Assembly (NCBI GenBank): GCA_030824115.1 | Contig: JAVBYI010000001.1 | Span: 121,503 to 185,502, forward strand | Source of the DNA: Rhodocyclaceae bacterium | GTDB lineage: Bacteria > Pseudomonadota > Gammaproteobacteria > Burkholderiales > Rhodocyclaceae | Length of the DNA: 64,000 nt | Direction of reading: 5' to 3' | In this document: positions 1-13,850 of the stretch, piece by piece | How positions within the stretch are numbered: the stretch's first letter is position 1 | Layout of the letters: the number at the start of each line of letters is the position of its first letter | Notes under the pieces: generated by a model | The model's input: the letters and a program-made list of their open reading frames with translations, nothing else | What the model was told of the DNA's origin: nothing | Database searches by the model: none | Program-made: the position numbers and the translations under genes

Positions 1-1
1 T

Positions 2-1219
2 GACCCTGTGCCGGTGTTTTCGTTCATGGGAAGCCGTGCCCAGCATCCGCGCCAAGTGCCGTGCTGGATCGCGCACACCAATGCGCGTACCCACGACATC
101 ATCCGTGGCGGCCTCGACCGTTCTCCAATGTTTACCGGGGTGATCGAAGGGGTCGGTCCGCGTTACTGCCCTTCGATTGAAGACAAGATTCACAAGTTTG
201 CGGGGAAGGATTCCCATCAGGTTTTCCTGGAACCCGAAGGGCTGACGACGCACGAATACTATCCGCAGGGCATCTCGACCAGTCTGCCCTTTGATGTCCA
301 GTTGGCGCTGGTGCACTCGATTCCGGGGCTGGAAAATTGCCACATCACGCGCCCCGGCTACGCCATCGAATATGACTATTTCGATCCGCGCGCACTGAAA
401 ACCACCCTGGAGACGCAGGCTATCGGCGGCTTGTTCTTCGCCGGTCAGATCAATGGCACCACCGGTTATGAAGAGGCGGCCGCACAGGGCTTGCTCGCCG
501 GTCTGAATGCGGCGCGTCAGGCCAGAGGTGAGGATGGCTGGTGGCCGCGCCGCGATGAAGCCTATCTGGGCGTGATGGCCGACGATCTGATCACGCGTGG
601 CGTGACCGAGCCCTATCGCATGTTTACCAGTCGCGCCGAATATCGTCTCTCGCTGCGCGAAGACAATGCCGACCTGCGGCTGACGGAACCCGGCCGGCAG
701 CTCGGTCTCGTCGATGAGGTGCGCTGGGCGGCCTTCAATCGCAAGCGGGAGGCGATTGCGGCTGAGGCCGAGCGGCTCAAGGGGGTGTGGATCAACCCTA
801 ACGTCGTGGCAATGCACGAGATCGAGCGTGTACTCGGCAAGCCGATCGAGCGAGAGTACAGCCTCTTTGATCTGCTCCGACGCCCGGAGGTGGACTACAA
901 AAGTCTTATGACGCTACCGGGCGCGGGTTGCCCGCAGGAGGCGGAGGATGTCATCGAGCAGGTCGATATCCAGGCCAAGTACCACGGTTACATCGCGCGC
1001 CAGAAAGAGGATGTGGCGAAGATGGCGGCGCAGGAGAGTATGGCGATTCCAGCCGACCTGGACTACGCGACACTGACCGGTCTCTCCATCGAGGTGCGTC
1101 AGCGTCTCGCCCAGCATCGGCCGGCGACGGTGGGTCAGGCTAGTCGCATTCAGGGCGTGACGCCGGCGGCAATCTCGATTCTGCTGGTCTACTTGAAAAA
1201 GCTGCGGGGGCGGGCATGA
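2..1219 (+). CDS. mnmG: tRNA uridine-5-carboxymethylaminomethyl modification enzyme MnmG, 3' part
   Basis: This is the C-terminal two thirds (about 405 codons) of MnmG/GidA. The reading frame is open to the first base, so the start lies upstream of the window. MnmG with MnmE installs the cmnm5 group on wobble uridine 34 of several tRNAs, using FAD, NADH and methylene-THF. The fragment begins within the conserved PVFSFMG segment and carries the family stretches [17 protein letters not shown] and the helical C-terminal domain ([17 protein letters not shown]) that contacts MnmE. The stop codon overlaps the start of rsmG (ATGA), as in the usual gidA-gidB pair. Identification is secure; only the length is incomplete. 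Confidence 0.96.
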   Translation, partial: DPVPVFSFMGSRAQHPRQVPCWIAHTNARTHDIIRGGLDRSPMFTGVIEGVGPRYCPSIEDKIHKFAGKDSHQVFLEPEGLTTHEYYPQGISTSLPFDVQLALVHSIPGLENCHITRPGYAIEYDYFDPRALKTTLETQAIGGLFFAGQINGTTGYEEAAAQGLLAGLNAARQARGEDGWWPRRDEAYLGVMADDLITRGVTEPYRMFTSRAEYRLSLREDNADLRLTEPGRQLGLVDEVRWAAFNRKREAIAAEAERLKGVWINPNVVAMHEIERVLGKPIEREYSLFDLLRRPEVDYKSLMTLPGAGCPQEAEDVIEQVDIQAKYHGYIARQKEDVAKMAAQESMAIPADLDYATLTGLSIEVRQRLAQHRPATVGQASRIQGVTPAAISILLVYLKKLRGRA

Positions 1220-1836
1220 ACCTGCAGACGGGCATTGCCGCGCTGGGCCTGTCGTTGCCCGCAGGGGCGGAAGAAAGGCTGGCTGCATATCTGGGTCTGC
1301 TGGCCAAGTGGAACAAGACCTTCAATCTGACCGCGATTCGTGACCCGGCCGAGATGGTGACGCATCACCTGCTCGATTCGCTGGCGGTGTTGCCGGTTCT
1401 TGAAAAGTCGGCGCTGGCAGGACGGCATGTCCTGCGTCTAGCTGACGTCGGTAGCGGCGCTGGTCTGCCTGGGCTGGTGCTGGCGATTGCCCGGCCCGAC
1501 TGGACGGTGACTTCGGTGGAAACCGTCGAGAAAAAAGCCGCCTTCCAGCGCCAGGCCAAGATCGAGTTGGGGTTGGTAAACGTGAGTATTCACTGCGGCC
1601 GCGTGGAAGACTTTACCGATGGGTTCGATGGCGTGATCTCTCGTGCCTTTGCAAGTCTGGCCGACTTTGTTGCCCTGGCCGGCCATTTGTCGACCACCCT
1701 GTGGGCGATGAAGGGGGCGTATCCTGCCGACGAAATTGCTGCACTGCCAGATAACTGGCGAGTCGTGGCCAGTCATCCACTTGTCGTTCCCGGCCTCGAT
1801 GCCGAGCGTCACCTGCTTCAACTGGAGAAAAACTGA
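1216..1836 (+). CDS. rsmG: 16S rRNA (guanine527-N7)-methyltransferase RsmG
   Basis: RsmG (GidB) transfers a methyl group from S-adenosylmethionine to N7 of G527 in 16S rRNA. At 206 aa it is the usual length. The family marker NLTAI is at residues 37-41 and the SAM-binding glycine loop [11 protein letters not shown] at 77-87. The ATG overlaps the mnmG stop by four bases and the stop overlaps the parA start by one base (TGATG), so the genes are translationally coupled. Residues 63-70 (EKSALAGR) are encoded by a copy of the dispersed 24-base repeat at 1403-1426, just before the SAM motif, in a stretch that is normally variable. Confidence 0.96.
   Translation: MNLQTGIAALGLSLPAGAEERLAAYLGLLAKWNKTFNLTAIRDPAEMVTHHLLDSLAVLPVLEKSALAGRHVLRLADVGSGAGLPGLVLAIARPDWTVTSVETVEKKAAFQRQAKIELGLVNVSIHCGRVEDFTDGFDGVISRAFASLADFVALAGHLSTTLWAMKGAYPADEIAALPDNWRVVASHPLVVPGLDAERHLLQLEKN
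1403..1426 (+). repeat. Dispersed 24-base repeat, copy 1 (inside rsmG)
   Basis: AAAA followed by GTCGGCGCTGGCAGGACGGC, one mismatch to the 20-base core. It is in the sense orientation in rsmG and encodes KSALAGR. The bases after it form a short dyad with its end (GCAGGAC, then GTCCTGC). The family is discussed in the findings. Confidence 0.85.
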
Positions 1837-2615
1837 TGCATATTTTTGCCATCGCCAATCAAAAAGGTGGAGTCGGCAAGACCACCACCTCGGTTAATCT
1901 GGCGGCTGCCCTCGCGCTGGCCGGCAAGCGCACCCTGCTGGTCGACCTCGATCCACAAGGGAATGCCACCATGGGCTGCGGCATCGACAAGCGGGGGCTG
2001 ACGCGTTCGGTGTATCAGTTGTTGGTGGGGCTCAAGCCGTTGGCTGAGGTGCGGCAGACTTCCCCTTCCGCTGCCTTTGATGTACTCCCGGCCAACCGCG
2101 ATCTGGCGGGTGCCGAGGTGGAGCTGGTGAATCTCGATCTGCGCGAGATGCGCCTCAAGGGTGCTCTGCAGGAGTGTCGCCATGATTACGACTTTGTGCT
2201 GATCGATTGCCCGCCGTCGTTGTCGATGCTGACGCTGAATGGCCTCTGTGCGGCGCATGGGGTGATCATCCCGATGCAGTGCGAGTACTACGCGCTGGAG
2301 GGGCTGTCGGATCTGGTGAACACCATCAAGAAGGTACACAAGAACCTGAACCGCGACTTGAAGATCATCGGTCTGCTGCGTGTGATGTACGACCCGCGCT
2401 CGACCTTGTCGAGCCAGGTGTCGATGCAGCTTGAGGAGCATTTTGGCGACAAGGTGTTCAAGACGCTGGTGCCGCGTAACGTGCGGCTGGCCGAGGCGCC
2501 CTCCTATGGCGTGCCGGGCGTGTTGTTTGACAAGGCCTCTAAAGGTGCGCAGGCCTATTTGGCATTTGCCAGGGAAATGATCGAGCGCGTCAATACATGG
2601 GAGCAGGAAGCGTGA
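1836..2615 (+). CDS. parA: Chromosome-partitioning ATPase ParA (Soj)
   Basis: ParA is the Walker-type ATPase that, with ParB bound at parS, segregates newly replicated origins. It is 259 aa, as is usual for chromosomal ParA. The deviant Walker A motif KGGVGKTT is at residues 10-17, the A' box LVDLDPQGN follows at about 37-45, and the Walker B-like stretch DFVLIDCPPSLSMLT lies near 115-130. The start overlaps the rsmG stop (TGATG) and the stop overlaps the parB start (GTGA). The position beside mnmG/rsmG is the standard origin-proximal location in Betaproteobacteria. Confidence 0.96.
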   Translation: MHIFAIANQKGGVGKTTTSVNLAAALALAGKRTLLVDLDPQGNATMGCGIDKRGLTRSVYQLLVGLKPLAEVRQTSPSAAFDVLPANRDLAGAEVELVNLDLREMRLKGALQECRHDYDFVLIDCPPSLSMLTLNGLCAAHGVIIPMQCEYYALEGLSDLVNTIKKVHKNLNRDLKIIGLLRVMYDPRSTLSSQVSMQLEEHFGDKVFKTLVPRNVRLAEAPSYGVPGVLFDKASKGAQAYLAFAREMIERVNTWEQEA

Positions 2616-3463
2616 ATCCACCGAAGATGAAGGGGCTGGGCCGCGGCCTGGATGTGTTGCTGGCCGGTAATGCGGATGCAGCCGAATCGCAGCGTCAGGA
2701 TACCTTGCCGATCGGCAGCCTGCAGCCGGGTAAGTACCAGCCGCGCACGCGCATGGACCCGGGTTCGCTGGAAGATCTGGCGGCGTCGATCAAGGCACAA
2801 GGCCTGATTCAGCCAATCTCCGTGCGCCCCGTCGATAACGGACGCTACGAGATCATTGCCGGTGAACGGCGCTGGCGCGCCTCGCAGATTGCCGGGCTGA
2901 CCGAGGTGCCGGTGCTGATCCGCGACATCCCCGACGATGCAGCGCTGGCGATGTCGCTGATCGAGAACATCCAGCGCGAGGATCTGAATCCGCTCGAAGA
3001 GGCGGCGGGTCTGCAGCGTCTGATCGACGAGTTTGGCATGACCCATCAGCAGGCGGCCGATGCGGTGGGGCGTTCGCGTTCAGCGGCCTCCAACCTGCTG
3101 CGCCTGTTGCAACTGGCCAAGCCGGCGCAGGATCTGTTGATGGCGGGCGATATCGAGATGGGCCATGCGCGCGCCATTCTGGCAGCACCGAAGCATGAGC
3201 AGGGCCGACTGGCGGCCGAGGTGGCCGACAAGGGTTATTCGGTGCGCGAGACCGAGCGTCGTGTGGCGCGCGAACTGAATCCGCTGGCGCACAAGGCAGT
3301 TCAGGACAAAAGTCGGGATCTGGTGCGGCTTGAGGAAGAGCTGGCGGATGCCATCGGTGCAGTCGTCAGCGTGGCGGCCAATCGCAAGGGCGTGGGTGCC
3401 CTGACCATTCGTTTTTCCAGTCTGGATCAACTGGAGGGCATCCTGAAGCGCCTGCGTGGTTGA
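2612..3463 (+). CDS. parB: Chromosome-partitioning protein ParB (Spo0J)
   Basis: ParB is the CTP-dependent clamp that loads at parS sites and stimulates ParA. About 283 aa. The N-terminal [11 protein letters not shown], the ParB/Srx box with ERRWRA (near residues 89-94) and [14 protein letters not shown], and a helix-turn-helix around [21 protein letters not shown] are all visible. Three in-frame starts exist: ATG 2597 (well inside parA), GTG 2612 and ATG 2627. GTG 2612 is preferred because it overlaps the parA stop and follows a GGAAG-like ribosome site; ATG 2627 would begin exactly at the conserved MKGLGRGLD. No complete parS site is seen in the window. Confidence 0.95.
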   Translation: MNPPKMKGLGRGLDVLLAGNADAAESQRQDTLPIGSLQPGKYQPRTRMDPGSLEDLAASIKAQGLIQPISVRPVDNGRYEIIAGERRWRASQIAGLTEVPVLIRDIPDDAALAMSLIENIQREDLNPLEEAAGLQRLIDEFGMTHQQAADAVGRSRSAASNLLRLLQLAKPAQDLLMAGDIEMGHARAILAAPKHEQGRLAAEVADKGYSVRETERRVARELNPLAHKAVQDKSRDLVRLEEELADAIGAVVSVAANRKGVGALTIRFSSLDQLEGILKRLRG

Positions 3464-3497
3464 AAGCCCATAAAAATGGTGCATTGCAGAAATTCTA

Positions 3498-3526
3498 TTG
3501 ACTTATTGTTTCTTTCGATATATAGT
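3498..3526 (+). promoter_or_regulatory. Sigma70-type promoter of the atp operon
   Basis: TTGACT (3498-3503), a 17-base spacer and TATAGT (3521-3526) lie in the 80-base gap between parB and atpI. The predicted transcript would begin about 10 bases before the atpI GTG, so the leader is very short. Confidence 0.75.
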
Positions 3527-3543
3527 TGTGAGGTTTTGCGGTT

Positions 3544-5040
<1,497 letters not shown>

Positions 5041-5077
5041 GCGGCACTCCCCTTTAAACGCTTAAAGGAGCGAAACC

Positions 5078-5548
5078 GTGAATCTGAACGCAACGCTATT
5101 CGCACAGCTGGTTGTGTTCTTCATTCTGGCGTGGTTCACGATGAAATTCGTGTGGCCGCCCATCATGAAGGCACTCGACGAGCGCGCGTCCAAGATCGCC
5201 GATGGTCTGGCGGCAGCGGACAAGGCGAAAACCGATCTGCAGTTGGCTGAACGTCGTGCAACGGATGAATTGCGCAAAGCGCGTGAGACATCCAATGAAC
5301 TGCGTGCTGGCGCCGAACGTCAGGGTGCGCAAGTACTGGACGAGGCACGTGCCGAGGCAGCCCGCATCGTGGCAGCAGCGCGTACCGCCGCTGAAGGCGA
5401 AGCGGCGGTAGCCGCGCAGCGCGCTAAGGAAGCATTGCGCGACCAGGTCGCCCTGCTGGCGGTGGCCGGTGCCGAGCGGATTCTCCGCAAGGAAATCGAT
5501 GCCGCCAAGCACGCCGATCTGCTCAACCAGCTGAAAGCGGAACTGTAA
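5078..5548 (+). CDS. atpF: ATP synthase F0 subunit b (AtpF)
   Basis: Subunit b is the dimeric peripheral stalk joining F0 to F1. It is 156 aa, with one N-terminal membrane helix (about residues 5-25) and then a long Ala/Glu/Arg/Lys-rich coiled coil reaching the C terminus. The GTG start has a good AAAGGAG ribosome site. It lies between atpE and atpH in standard order. Confidence 0.96.
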   Translation: MNLNATLFAQLVVFFILAWFTMKFVWPPIMKALDERASKIADGLAAADKAKTDLQLAERRATDELRKARETSNELRAGAERQGAQVLDEARAEAARIVAAARTAAEGEAAVAAQRAKEALRDQVALLAVAGAERILRKEIDAAKHADLLNQLKAEL

Positions 5549-5553
5549 TCGCC

Positions 5554-6087
5554 ATGGCCGAAAACGTCACCGTCGCTCGTCCCTACGCTGAAGCGGCTTT
5601 CACCCTGGCCAAGGCCGGCGGCGCACTGGCTGCTTGGCAAGGTGCCCTGGCGCGCATGGCAGAGGCCTCTGCGGATACGCAGATGCTTGAATGTATTGCC
5701 GACCCGCGGATTGCACCAGCAGCACTTGCAGATCTTTTTCTGGGTGTGTCTGGCGATCTGAGTGTCGAGCAGCGCAGCTTTGCCAATCTGCTGGCCGAGA
5801 ATCGTCGCCTGACGGTTCTGCCGGAAATCAGCGAACTCTTCGAGCAGCTCAAGAATGCAGAGGAAGGTACGCGCGAGGCAGTTGTCAGCTCCGCTTTTCC
5901 GCTCGACGATGCGCAAGTTAAAAATCTGGTGGCTGATCTGGAGCGCAAGTTTGGTTGCAAGGTCAAGGCAACCGTCGAAATTGCGCCGGAACTGATCGGT
6001 GGTGTCCGCATTGCCCTGGGCGACCAGGTTATCGATGCTTCCGTCCGCGGCAAACTCGCCGCCATGGCGGTCTCGCTCAAGAACTAG
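5554..6087 (+). CDS. atpH: ATP synthase F1 subunit delta (AtpH)
   Basis: Delta (OSCP) links the b stalk to the top of the alpha/beta hexamer. It is 177 aa, as usual. It opens with the characteristic VARPYAEAAFTLA, and the C-terminal domain ends with IGGVRIALGDQVIDASVRGKL, the conserved delta signature. Only five bases separate it from atpF and nine from atpA. Confidence 0.96.
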   Translation: MAENVTVARPYAEAAFTLAKAGGALAAWQGALARMAEASADTQMLECIADPRIAPAALADLFLGVSGDLSVEQRSFANLLAENRRLTVLPEISELFEQLKNAEEGTREAVVSSAFPLDDAQVKNLVADLERKFGCKVKATVEIAPELIGGVRIALGDQVIDASVRGKLAAMAVSLKN

Positions 6088-6096
6088 GAGTTTTTC

Positions 6097-7635
6097 ATGA
6101 ACCTTAATCCCTCCGAAATCAGCGATCTGATCAAGAGCCGGATCCAGAATATGCAGCTCGCTGCCACTGCCAAGAATGAAGGCACGGTGGTTTCGGTGAC
6201 TGACGGCATTTGCCGCATTCACGGCTTGGCCGACGTCATGCAGGGCGAAATGCTGGAGTTCCCCGGCAACACCTTCGGCCTCGCGCTGAACCTCGAGCGC
6301 GACTCTGTCGGTGCCGTGGTCATGGGCGACTACGAGCACATCTCCGAAGGGGATACGGTCAAGTGTACTGGCCGCATTCTCGAAGTGCCGATTGGCCCCG
6401 AACTGCTCGGTCGCGTCGTCAATGCGCTGGGCGAGCCGATCGACGGCAAGGGCCCGATCCCCGCCAAGATGACCGACAAGGTCGAGAAGGTGGCGCCGGG
6501 CGTAATCTGGCGTAAGTCGGTCTCGCAGCCGGTGCAGTCGGGCCTGAAGGCGATCGACTCCATGGTTCCGGTCGGTCGTGGTCAGCGCGAGCTGATCATT
6601 GGCGACCGTCAGACCGGCAAGACGGCGGTGGCAGTTGACACCATCATCAACCAAAAGGGTCAGAACATGTTCTGTATCTACGTGGCGGTCGGCCAGAAGG
6701 CCTCGACCATCGCCAACGTGGTGCGGAAACTCGAAGAGAAGGGCGCGATGGAATACACCATCGTCGTTGCCGCCTCGGCGTCCGACTCGGCGGCCATGCA
6801 GTTCCTCGCGCCCTACTCCGGCTGCACGATGGGCGAGTACTTCCGCGACAACGGCATGGATGCCCTGATTATTTATGATGACTTGACCAAGCAGGCCTGG
6901 GCCTATCGTCAGATCTCCCTGTTGCTGCGTCGTCCGCCGGGCCGCGAAGCGTATCCGGGCGATGTGTTCTACATCCACTCGCGTCTGCTGGAGCGTGCCG
7001 CGCGCGTCTCCGAAGCCTGGGTTGAACGCCATACCGGTGGCAAGGTGACCGGCAAGACCGGTTCGCTGACGGCGCTGCCCGTGATCGAAACGCAGGCCGG
7101 CGACGTGTCCGCCTTCGTGCCGACCAACGTCATTTCGATTACCGACGGCCAGATCTTCCTGGAAACCGACCTGTTCAATGCGGGCATTCGCCCCGCCATG
7201 AACGCCGGTGTCTCGGTGTCTCGCGTTGGTGGTGCTGCGCAGACCAAGGTCATCAAGAAGCTGGGTGGCGGCGTACGTCTTGCACTCGCACAGTATCGCG
7301 AACTCGCCGCGTTTGCCCAGTTTGCTTCCGATCTGGACGATGCAACCCGCAAGCAGCTGGAGCGTGGCCGTCGTGTCACCGAACTGATGAAGCAGCCCCA
7401 GTTTGCACCCTTGTCGGTCGCCGAGATGGCCGTTTCGTTGTTCGCTGCCAACCAGGGCTTCCTTGACGATGTTGATAACGCCAAGATTCTTGCTTTCGAG
7501 TCGGCCTTGCACCAGTACATGCGTCAGCAACATGCCGCACTGATGGACAAGATCGCCGCGACCAACGATTTGGACAAGGAAGGCGAAGCCGAAATGTCCA
7601 GCGCCGTTGCTGCGTTCAAGAAAACTTGGGCCTAA
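6097..7635 (+). CDS. atpA: ATP synthase F1 subunit alpha (AtpA)
   Basis: Alpha carries the non-catalytic nucleotide sites and supplies the arginine finger to the beta sites. It is 512 aa. The P-loop [13 protein letters not shown] is at about residues 169-181, and the family signature with the arginine finger is [17 protein letters not shown]-terminal [13 protein letters not shown] binds delta. There is a ribosome site (TAGGAG) before the ATG. Confidence 0.98.
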   Translation: MNLNPSEISDLIKSRIQNMQLAATAKNEGTVVSVTDGICRIHGLADVMQGEMLEFPGNTFGLALNLERDSVGAVVMGDYEHISEGDTVKCTGRILEVPIGPELLGRVVNALGEPIDGKGPIPAKMTDKVEKVAPGVIWRKSVSQPVQSGLKAIDSMVPVGRGQRELIIGDRQTGKTAVAVDTIINQKGQNMFCIYVAVGQKASTIANVVRKLEEKGAMEYTIVVAASASDSAAMQFLAPYSGCTMGEYFRDNGMDALIIYDDLTKQAWAYRQISLLLRRPPGREAYPGDVFYIHSRLLERAARVSEAWVERHTGGKVTGKTGSLTALPVIETQAGDVSAFVPTNVISITDGQIFLETDLFNAGIRPAMNAGVSVSRVGGAAQTKVIKKLGGGVRLALAQYRELAAFAQFASDLDDATRKQLERGRRVTELMKQPQFAPLSVAEMAVSLFAANQGFLDDVDNAKILAFESALHQYMRQQHAALMDKIAATNDLDKEGEAEMSSAVAAFKKTWA

Positions 7636-7655
7636 TCCACTAGGAGAAGAGCGCC

Positions 7656-8540
7656 ATGGCAGGCGGCAAGGAAATTCGCACCAAGATCAAGTCGGTCCAA
7701 AACACCCGCAAGATCACCAAGGCCATGGAGATGGTGGCCGCATCCAAAATGCGCAAGGCGCAGGAGCGGATGCGTGCTGCCCGACCCTACAGCGAGAAGA
7801 TTCGCGGCCTGGCCGCGCACCTCGCGGCCGCCAATGTGACTGAGTATCGGCATCCCTTCCTCAATAAAATGGTGGAAGGACAGAAGCCCCAGCGCATCGG
7901 TGTCGTTGTGGTGTCCACTGACAAGGGCCTGTGCGGCGGTTTGAACACCAACGTGCTGCGCATGACGCTGAATGCGATGCGCCAATGGGAAGCTGCAGGT
8001 GCCACGACGATTAGCGCTACCTGCATTGGCAACAAGGGGCTGGGTTTCATGCAGCGCCTGGGTGCCAATGTGGTGTCGCATGTCGTGCATCTGGGCGACA
8101 CGCCGCACCTAGACAAGTTGATCGGGCCGGTCAAGGTCATGATCGATGCCTTTCAGGCGGGTGAGCTCGACGTGGTGTATATCACCTACACGAAGTTCAT
8201 CAACACCATGCGCCAGGAACCCGTGATGGAGCAGTTGCTGCCCCTGACTGGCGATCGTCTCGGTACGCCGAAGGGCAGCTGGGACTACCTCTATGAGCCG
8301 GATGCGCGCGTCGTCATCGACGACCTGCTGATCCGCTATATCGAGGCGTTGATCTATCAGGCGGTGGCCGAAAACATGGCCTCGGAGCAGTCGGCGCGGA
8401 TGGTGGCGATGAAGGCGGCTACGGACAACGCAGGTAACGTGATCAAGGAACTGCAGCTGATCTATAACAAGGCGCGTCAGGCTTCGATCACCAAGGAAAT
8501 TTCGGAAATTGTCGGTGGCGCAGCGGCTATCGCCGGCTGA
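7656..8540 (+). CDS. atpG: ATP synthase F1 subunit gamma (AtpG)
   Basis: Gamma is the central rotor shaft within the alpha/beta hexamer. It is 294 aa. The N-terminal helix [20 protein letters not shown] and the C-terminal helix with [20 protein letters not shown] and [19 protein letters not shown] are the conserved coiled-coil shaft. It sits 20 bases after atpA. Confidence 0.97.
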   Translation: MAGGKEIRTKIKSVQNTRKITKAMEMVAASKMRKAQERMRAARPYSEKIRGLAAHLAAANVTEYRHPFLNKMVEGQKPQRIGVVVVSTDKGLCGGLNTNVLRMTLNAMRQWEAAGATTISATCIGNKGLGFMQRLGANVVSHVVHLGDTPHLDKLIGPVKVMIDAFQAGELDVVYITYTKFINTMRQEPVMEQLLPLTGDRLGTPKGSWDYLYEPDARVVIDDLLIRYIEALIYQAVAENMASEQSARMVAMKAATDNAGNVIKELQLIYNKARQASITKEISEIVGGAAAIAG

Positions 8541-8564
8541 TAAGCAGGTTAATGAATTTAGTAA

Positions 8565-9980
<1,416 letters not shown>

Positions 9981-9992
9981 AAAGGTCACATC

Positions 9993-10412
9993 ATGACAAT
10001 GACTGTTCATGTGGATGTCGTCAGCGCGGAGGAGTCGATCTTCTCCGGCTTGGCGGAGTTTGTCGTGCTGCCGGGCCAAGCCGGCGAGCTCGGCATCCTG
10101 CCCGGCCACATGCCGCTGATGACGACCATCAAGCCGGGTGCCGTGCGCCTCAAGCTGCCGCAACAGGATCAGGAAGAGTTGATCTTTGTGGCCGGTGGTG
10201 TTCTCGAAGTCCAGCCGGGATTGGTGACGGTGCTTGCCGATACCGCGATTCGCGGCAAGGATCTCGACGAAGCCAAGGCACTGGATGCCAAGCGCAAGGC
10301 TGAAGAAGCCATGACGGATCGTAGCGCCGAGCTTGACTATGCGCGTGCGCAAGCCGAACTGGCGGAAGCCGTGGCACAACTGTCTGCCATTCAGAAGCTG
10401 CGTCGCAAGTAA
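9993..10412 (+). CDS. atpC: ATP synthase F1 subunit epsilon (AtpC)
   Basis: Epsilon binds gamma at the foot of the rotor and can inhibit ATP hydrolysis. It is 139 aa: an N-terminal beta-sandwich with the conserved [17 protein letters not shown] (about residues 28-44) and a two-helix C-terminal domain rich in Ala, Glu and Arg. It is the last gene of the operon, followed by an intrinsic terminator. Confidence 0.97.
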   Translation: MTMTVHVDVVSAEESIFSGLAEFVVLPGQAGELGILPGHMPLMTTIKPGAVRLKLPQQDQEELIFVAGGVLEVQPGLVTVLADTAIRGKDLDEAKALDAKRKAEEAMTDRSAELDYARAQAELAEAVAQLSAIQKLRRK

Positions 10413-10438
10413 GCAAGTACTTACGACGCATGGATCAG

Positions 10439-10461
10439 GGGCAGCGCAAGCTGCCCTTTTT
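10439..10461 (+). terminator. Rho-independent terminator of the atp operon
   Basis: A 7-base perfect stem GGGCAGC/GCTGCCC with a GCAA tetraloop is followed by five T's, 26 bases after the atpC stop. It separates atpC from the convergent quinone oxidoreductase gene. Confidence 0.9.
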
Positions 10462-10478
10462 CTTTGCCAAGTTCTTTG

Positions 10479-11462
10479 CTATGGCTGCAGAACGGTTGAA
10501 CCCGTCGTTTTGCGCGCCGCCAGGTCAATATGTGCCTGAACGACGTCCTTCAGCGCATAGGTCTGATTGACTTCGATCTTTACCTTTCCAGAAGTCACCA
10601 TCTCGAACAGTTCCTGTGCACTGGCTAACAGGTCGGCACGCTTGGCGACATAGGTGAACAGTGTCGGGCGCGTCAGGAATAGCGAGCCGCGTTTGGAAAG
10701 CTCCTGCGTATCTAGTGGTGCTACCGGGCCGGCCGACTGGCCGAAGGTAACCATCATGCCGAGCGGGCGCAGGCAGTCGAGCGATTTCGTGAAGGTGTCG
10801 GCGCCGACCGAATCGTAGACCACGGGAACGCCCTCGCCTTTCGTAATTTCCTTGACGCGCGTGACAAAGTCCTCGCGCGTATAGACAATCGGATAGTCGC
10901 AGCCGTGTGCCTTGGCCAGCGCGGCTTTCTCGTCGGAGCTGACGGTGCCGATCACGGTGGCGCCGAGCGCCTTGGCCCATTGACAGGCAATCAGGCCGAC
11001 GCCACCGGCAGCCGCCTGAATCAGAATCGTGTCGCCGGGCTGTACCCGATATGTGCGTCGCAGTAGATACTGTGCGGTCATGCCTTGCAGCATCATGGCC
11101 GCAGCGGTCTTAAAATCAATGTTGTCTGGCAGCTTCACCAGCCGGTCCGCCGGGATGTTGCGGACTTCAGCATAGGCGCCAGGAGGGCCACCCGCATAGG
11201 CGACGCGATCACCGACCTTGATGTCGGTGACGGCACTGCCGATTGCCTCGACAACGCCAGCGCCTTCGAGGCCGAGACCGCTAGGCAACGGCAGCGGATA
11301 GCGCCCGCTGCGGAAGTAGATGTCGATGAAATTGAGCCCGACCGCTTCGTGACGAATGCGTGCCTCACCAGGACTAAGGGGTGCCGTCTCGCCAGCGCCG
11401 ACTTCTTCCCAGCGCATGACCTCAGGGCCACCCGTTTCATAGAGTCGAATCGCGTGCGGCAT
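10479..11462 (-). CDS. qor: NADPH:quinone oxidoreductase, zinc-independent MDR family
   Basis: This is a 327 aa medium-chain dehydrogenase/reductase of the quinone oxidoreductase class, which passes electrons from NADPH to quinones. It has the QOR N-terminal domain (GPEVMRWEEV, GLNFIDIYFRSGRYPLPLPSGLGLEGAG) and the Rossmann motif AAAGGVGLIACQWAKALGA at about residues 151-169. It lacks the zinc-ligand cysteines of alcohol dehydrogenases. A good AAGGAG site precedes the ATG. It lies 11 bases downstream of maeB, so the two are probably cotranscribed. Residues EVGAGETA near the N terminus are encoded by a dispersed-repeat copy. Confidence 0.9.
   Translation of the reverse strand: MPHAIRLYETGGPEVMRWEEVGAGETAPLSPGEARIRHEAVGLNFIDIYFRSGRYPLPLPSGLGLEGAGVVEAIGSAVTDIKVGDRVAYAGGPPGAYAEVRNIPADRLVKLPDNIDFKTAAAMMLQGMTAQYLLRRTYRVQPGDTILIQAAAGGVGLIACQWAKALGATVIGTVSSDEKAALAKAHGCDYPIVYTREDFVTRVKEITKGEGVPVVYDSVGADTFTKSLDCLRPLGMMVTFGQSAGPVAPLDTQELSKRGSLFLTRPTLFTYVAKRADLLASAQELFEMVTSGKVKIEVNQTYALKDVVQAHIDLAARKTTGSTVLQP
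11383..11406 (-). repeat. Dispersed 24-base repeat, copy 2 (inside qor)
   Basis: On the minus strand AGAA followed by GTCGGCGCTGGCGAGACGGC, one core mismatch. It is in sense orientation within qor and encodes EVGAGETA, a different frame from the rsmG copy. Confidence 0.8.
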
Positions 11463-11473
11463 GCTGTTCTCCT

Positions 11474-13771
11474 TTAGGTACGCAAGTGGTTGGCGTCGAC
11501 CACGGCCAGTGCCGTCATGTTGACCAGTCGGCGCACGGTGGCCGTCGAGGTCAGGATATGCACGGGCTTGGCCGCACCAAGCAGAATCGGGCCGACGGTG
11601 ATGCCATCGCCGTTGGTTTCCTTCAGGAGGTTGAAGGCAATGTTGGCGGCATCGACATTGGGCATGATCATCAGGTTGGCCTCGCCCTTGAGGCGCGAGC
11701 CAGGGTAAAGGCGATTGCGGATTTTCTCGTTGAGTGCAGCATCGCCATGCATTTCGCCATCGACCTCCAATTCGGGGGCGCGGGCTGAAATGATTTCGAG
11801 GGCGCGACGCATTTTGAGGGTGGCCGCCGACGGCACGCTGCCAAAATTGGAATGCGACAGCAGCGCCACTTTGGGCGTCACCCCGAAGCGACGCACCTCA
11901 TCGGCTGCCATCAGGGTGAGGTCAGCGACGAGGCCGGCATCCGGGTCTTCGTTGACGTAGGTATCGCAGATGAACAGCGTGTGGCGCGGCAGCAGCAGCA
12001 GGTTCATGGCGGCGAAGCAGTGGGCGCGCGGTTTGAGGCCGATGACATCCTCGACGTGGCGCAAGTGCTGGGCGTGACGGCCGACGGTGCCGCACAGCAT
12101 GGCATCGACATCGCCACGTTTCAGCAGCATCGTGCCGATCAGCGTGGTGTCGGAGCGCAGCGCCTGCTTGGCCATCTCGGGGGTGATGCCCTGGCGGCCC
12201 ATCAGCTGATGGTATTCGTTCCACAAATCGCGGTAGCGCGGATCAGACAGCGGATTGACGACCTCAAAGTCGACACCGGCGCGGATGCGCAGACCGGCGC
12301 GCAACACGCGGTTTTCGATCACATCCGGGCGGCCGATCAGTACCGGTTGGGCAAGACCTTCATCCTTGACGGCCTGCACGGCACGCAACACGCGCTCGTC
12401 TTCGCCTTCGCAATAGACCACGCGACGCGGCGCCTGCTTGGCGGCGGCAAAGACGGGCTTCATGACGAAGCCGGAGTGATAGACGAAGTTGTTCAACTGG
12501 TCGCGGTAGGCATTCATGTCGACAACCGGTCGGCTGGCCACACCGGAATCGGCGGCGGCCTGCGCCACGGCGGGCGCAATCTTGACAATCAGGCGCGGGT
12601 CGAACGGCTTGGGAATCAGGTATTCCGGGCCAAAGGCAGTGGCTTCGCCGCCATAAGCCATGGCGACCACATCGGAAGCCTCGGCCTGGGCCAGTTCGGC
12701 GATGGCGCGCACAGCGGCCAGCTTCATTTGTTCCGTGATCGTCGAGGCGCCGGCATCGAGGGCGCCGCGGAAGATGAAGGGGAAGCACAGCACGTTGTTG
12801 ACCTGATTCGGATAGTCCGAACGGCCGGTGGCGATGATGGCATCGTCGCGCACTGCCTTCACATCTTCGGGCAGGATTTCTGGCGATGGGTTGGCGAGGG
12901 CGAGGATCAGCGGTCTGGCAGCCATCTTCGCCACCATCTCCTGCTTGAGTACACCACCGGCCGAAAGGCCGAGGAAGACGTCGGCACCGTCGATGACTTC
13001 GCCGAGCGTCCGCATGTCGGTCTTCTTGGCATAGCGTGCCTTGATCGGGTCCATGTCCTCGACGCGGCCTTCGTAGGCGACGCCTTTGATGTCGGTGACC
13101 CAGATGTTCTCGACCTTGACGCCCAGATTGACGAGCAGATCGAGGCAGGCCAGCGCAGCGGCGCCGGCGCCCGAGGTCACCAGTTTGACCTCATCGATCT
13201 TCTTGCCGATGAGCTTCAGGCCGTTCAGCACAAAGGCGCCGACGACAATGGCCGTGCCATGCTGGTCATCGTGGAACACCGGAATCTTCATCCGCTCGCG
13301 CAGCTTGGCCTCGATGTAAAAACACTCGGGTGCCTTGATGTCCTCAAGGTTGATGCCGCCGAAGGTGGGCTCCATTGCAGCGATGGCATCAATCAGCTTG
13401 TCGGGATCGTTTTCGGCCAGCTCGATGTCGAATACGTCAATACCGGCGAACTTCTTGAACAGAACCCCCTTGCCTTCCATCACCGGTTTGGCAGCGAGTG
13501 GGCCGATGTTGCCGAGTCCCAGCACGGCGGTGCCGTTGGTGACCACGCCAACCAGATTGGCGCGCGAAGTCAGGCGCGAAGCTTCGCGCGGATCGGCGAC
13601 GATGGCATTACAGGCCGCTGCGACACCGGGTGAATAGGCAAGCGCAAGATCGCGCTGATTGGTCAGGCCCTTGGTGGGCACCACCGAGATTTTTCCTGGG
13701 GTCGGGCTGGCGTGGTACTCGAGCGCGGCGGCCGTCAGGTCGACAGCCGACTCGTTAAGATCTGTTTTCAT
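11474..13771 (-). CDS. maeB: NADP-dependent malic enzyme with C-terminal phosphotransacetylase-like domain
   Basis: MaeB converts malate to pyruvate, CO2 and NADPH. At 765 aa it has the long two-part structure. The malic enzyme half (about residues 1-430) contains [18 protein letters not shown], the metal-site stretch [12 protein letters not shown] and the NAD-binding [13 protein letters not shown]. The phosphotransacetylase-like half (about 440-765) is thought to bind acetyl-CoA and regulate activity. It reads divergently from the orphan parA-like gene, with 79 bases between the starts, and is followed by qor. Confidence 0.95.
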   Translation of the reverse strand: MKTDLNESAVDLTAAALEYHASPTPGKISVVPTKGLTNQRDLALAYSPGVAAACNAIVADPREASRLTSRANLVGVVTNGTAVLGLGNIGPLAAKPVMEGKGVLFKKFAGIDVFDIELAENDPDKLIDAIAAMEPTFGGINLEDIKAPECFYIEAKLRERMKIPVFHDDQHGTAIVVGAFVLNGLKLIGKKIDEVKLVTSGAGAAALACLDLLVNLGVKVENIWVTDIKGVAYEGRVEDMDPIKARYAKKTDMRTLGEVIDGADVFLGLSAGGVLKQEMVAKMAARPLILALANPSPEILPEDVKAVRDDAIIATGRSDYPNQVNNVLCFPFIFRGALDAGASTITEQMKLAAVRAIAELAQAEASDVVAMAYGGEATAFGPEYLIPKPFDPRLIVKIAPAVAQAAADSGVASRPVVDMNAYRDQLNNFVYHSGFVMKPVFAAAKQAPRRVVYCEGEDERVLRAVQAVKDEGLAQPVLIGRPDVIENRVLRAGLRIRAGVDFEVVNPLSDPRYRDLWNEYHQLMGRQGITPEMAKQALRSDTTLIGTMLLKRGDVDAMLCGTVGRHAQHLRHVEDVIGLKPRAHCFAAMNLLLLPRHTLFICDTYVNEDPDAGLVADLTLMAADEVRRFGVTPKVALLSHSNFGSVPSAATLKMRRALEIISARAPELEVDGEMHGDAALNEKIRNRLYPGSRLKGEANLMIMPNVDAANIAFNLLKETNGDGITVGPILLGAAKPVHILTSTATVRRLVNMTALAVVDANHLRT

Positions 13772-13850
13772 GGATGCGCCGCGTGAATGAGATAAAACGC
13801 AATCTTACCCTGTGCGAAAATGCCCCATCACATTTATGGACGGGAGCATC

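Noticed and set aside
5320..7533. Long open frame opposite atpF-atpH-atpA (737 codons)
   Set aside because: Antisense to three certain ATP synthase genes; His/Arg/Gln-rich shadow translation without motifs.
11852..13633. Long open frame opposite maeB (593 codons)
   Set aside because: It lies wholly antisense to a clear malic enzyme gene and its translation has no recognisable domain; a GC-rich codon-bias shadow.
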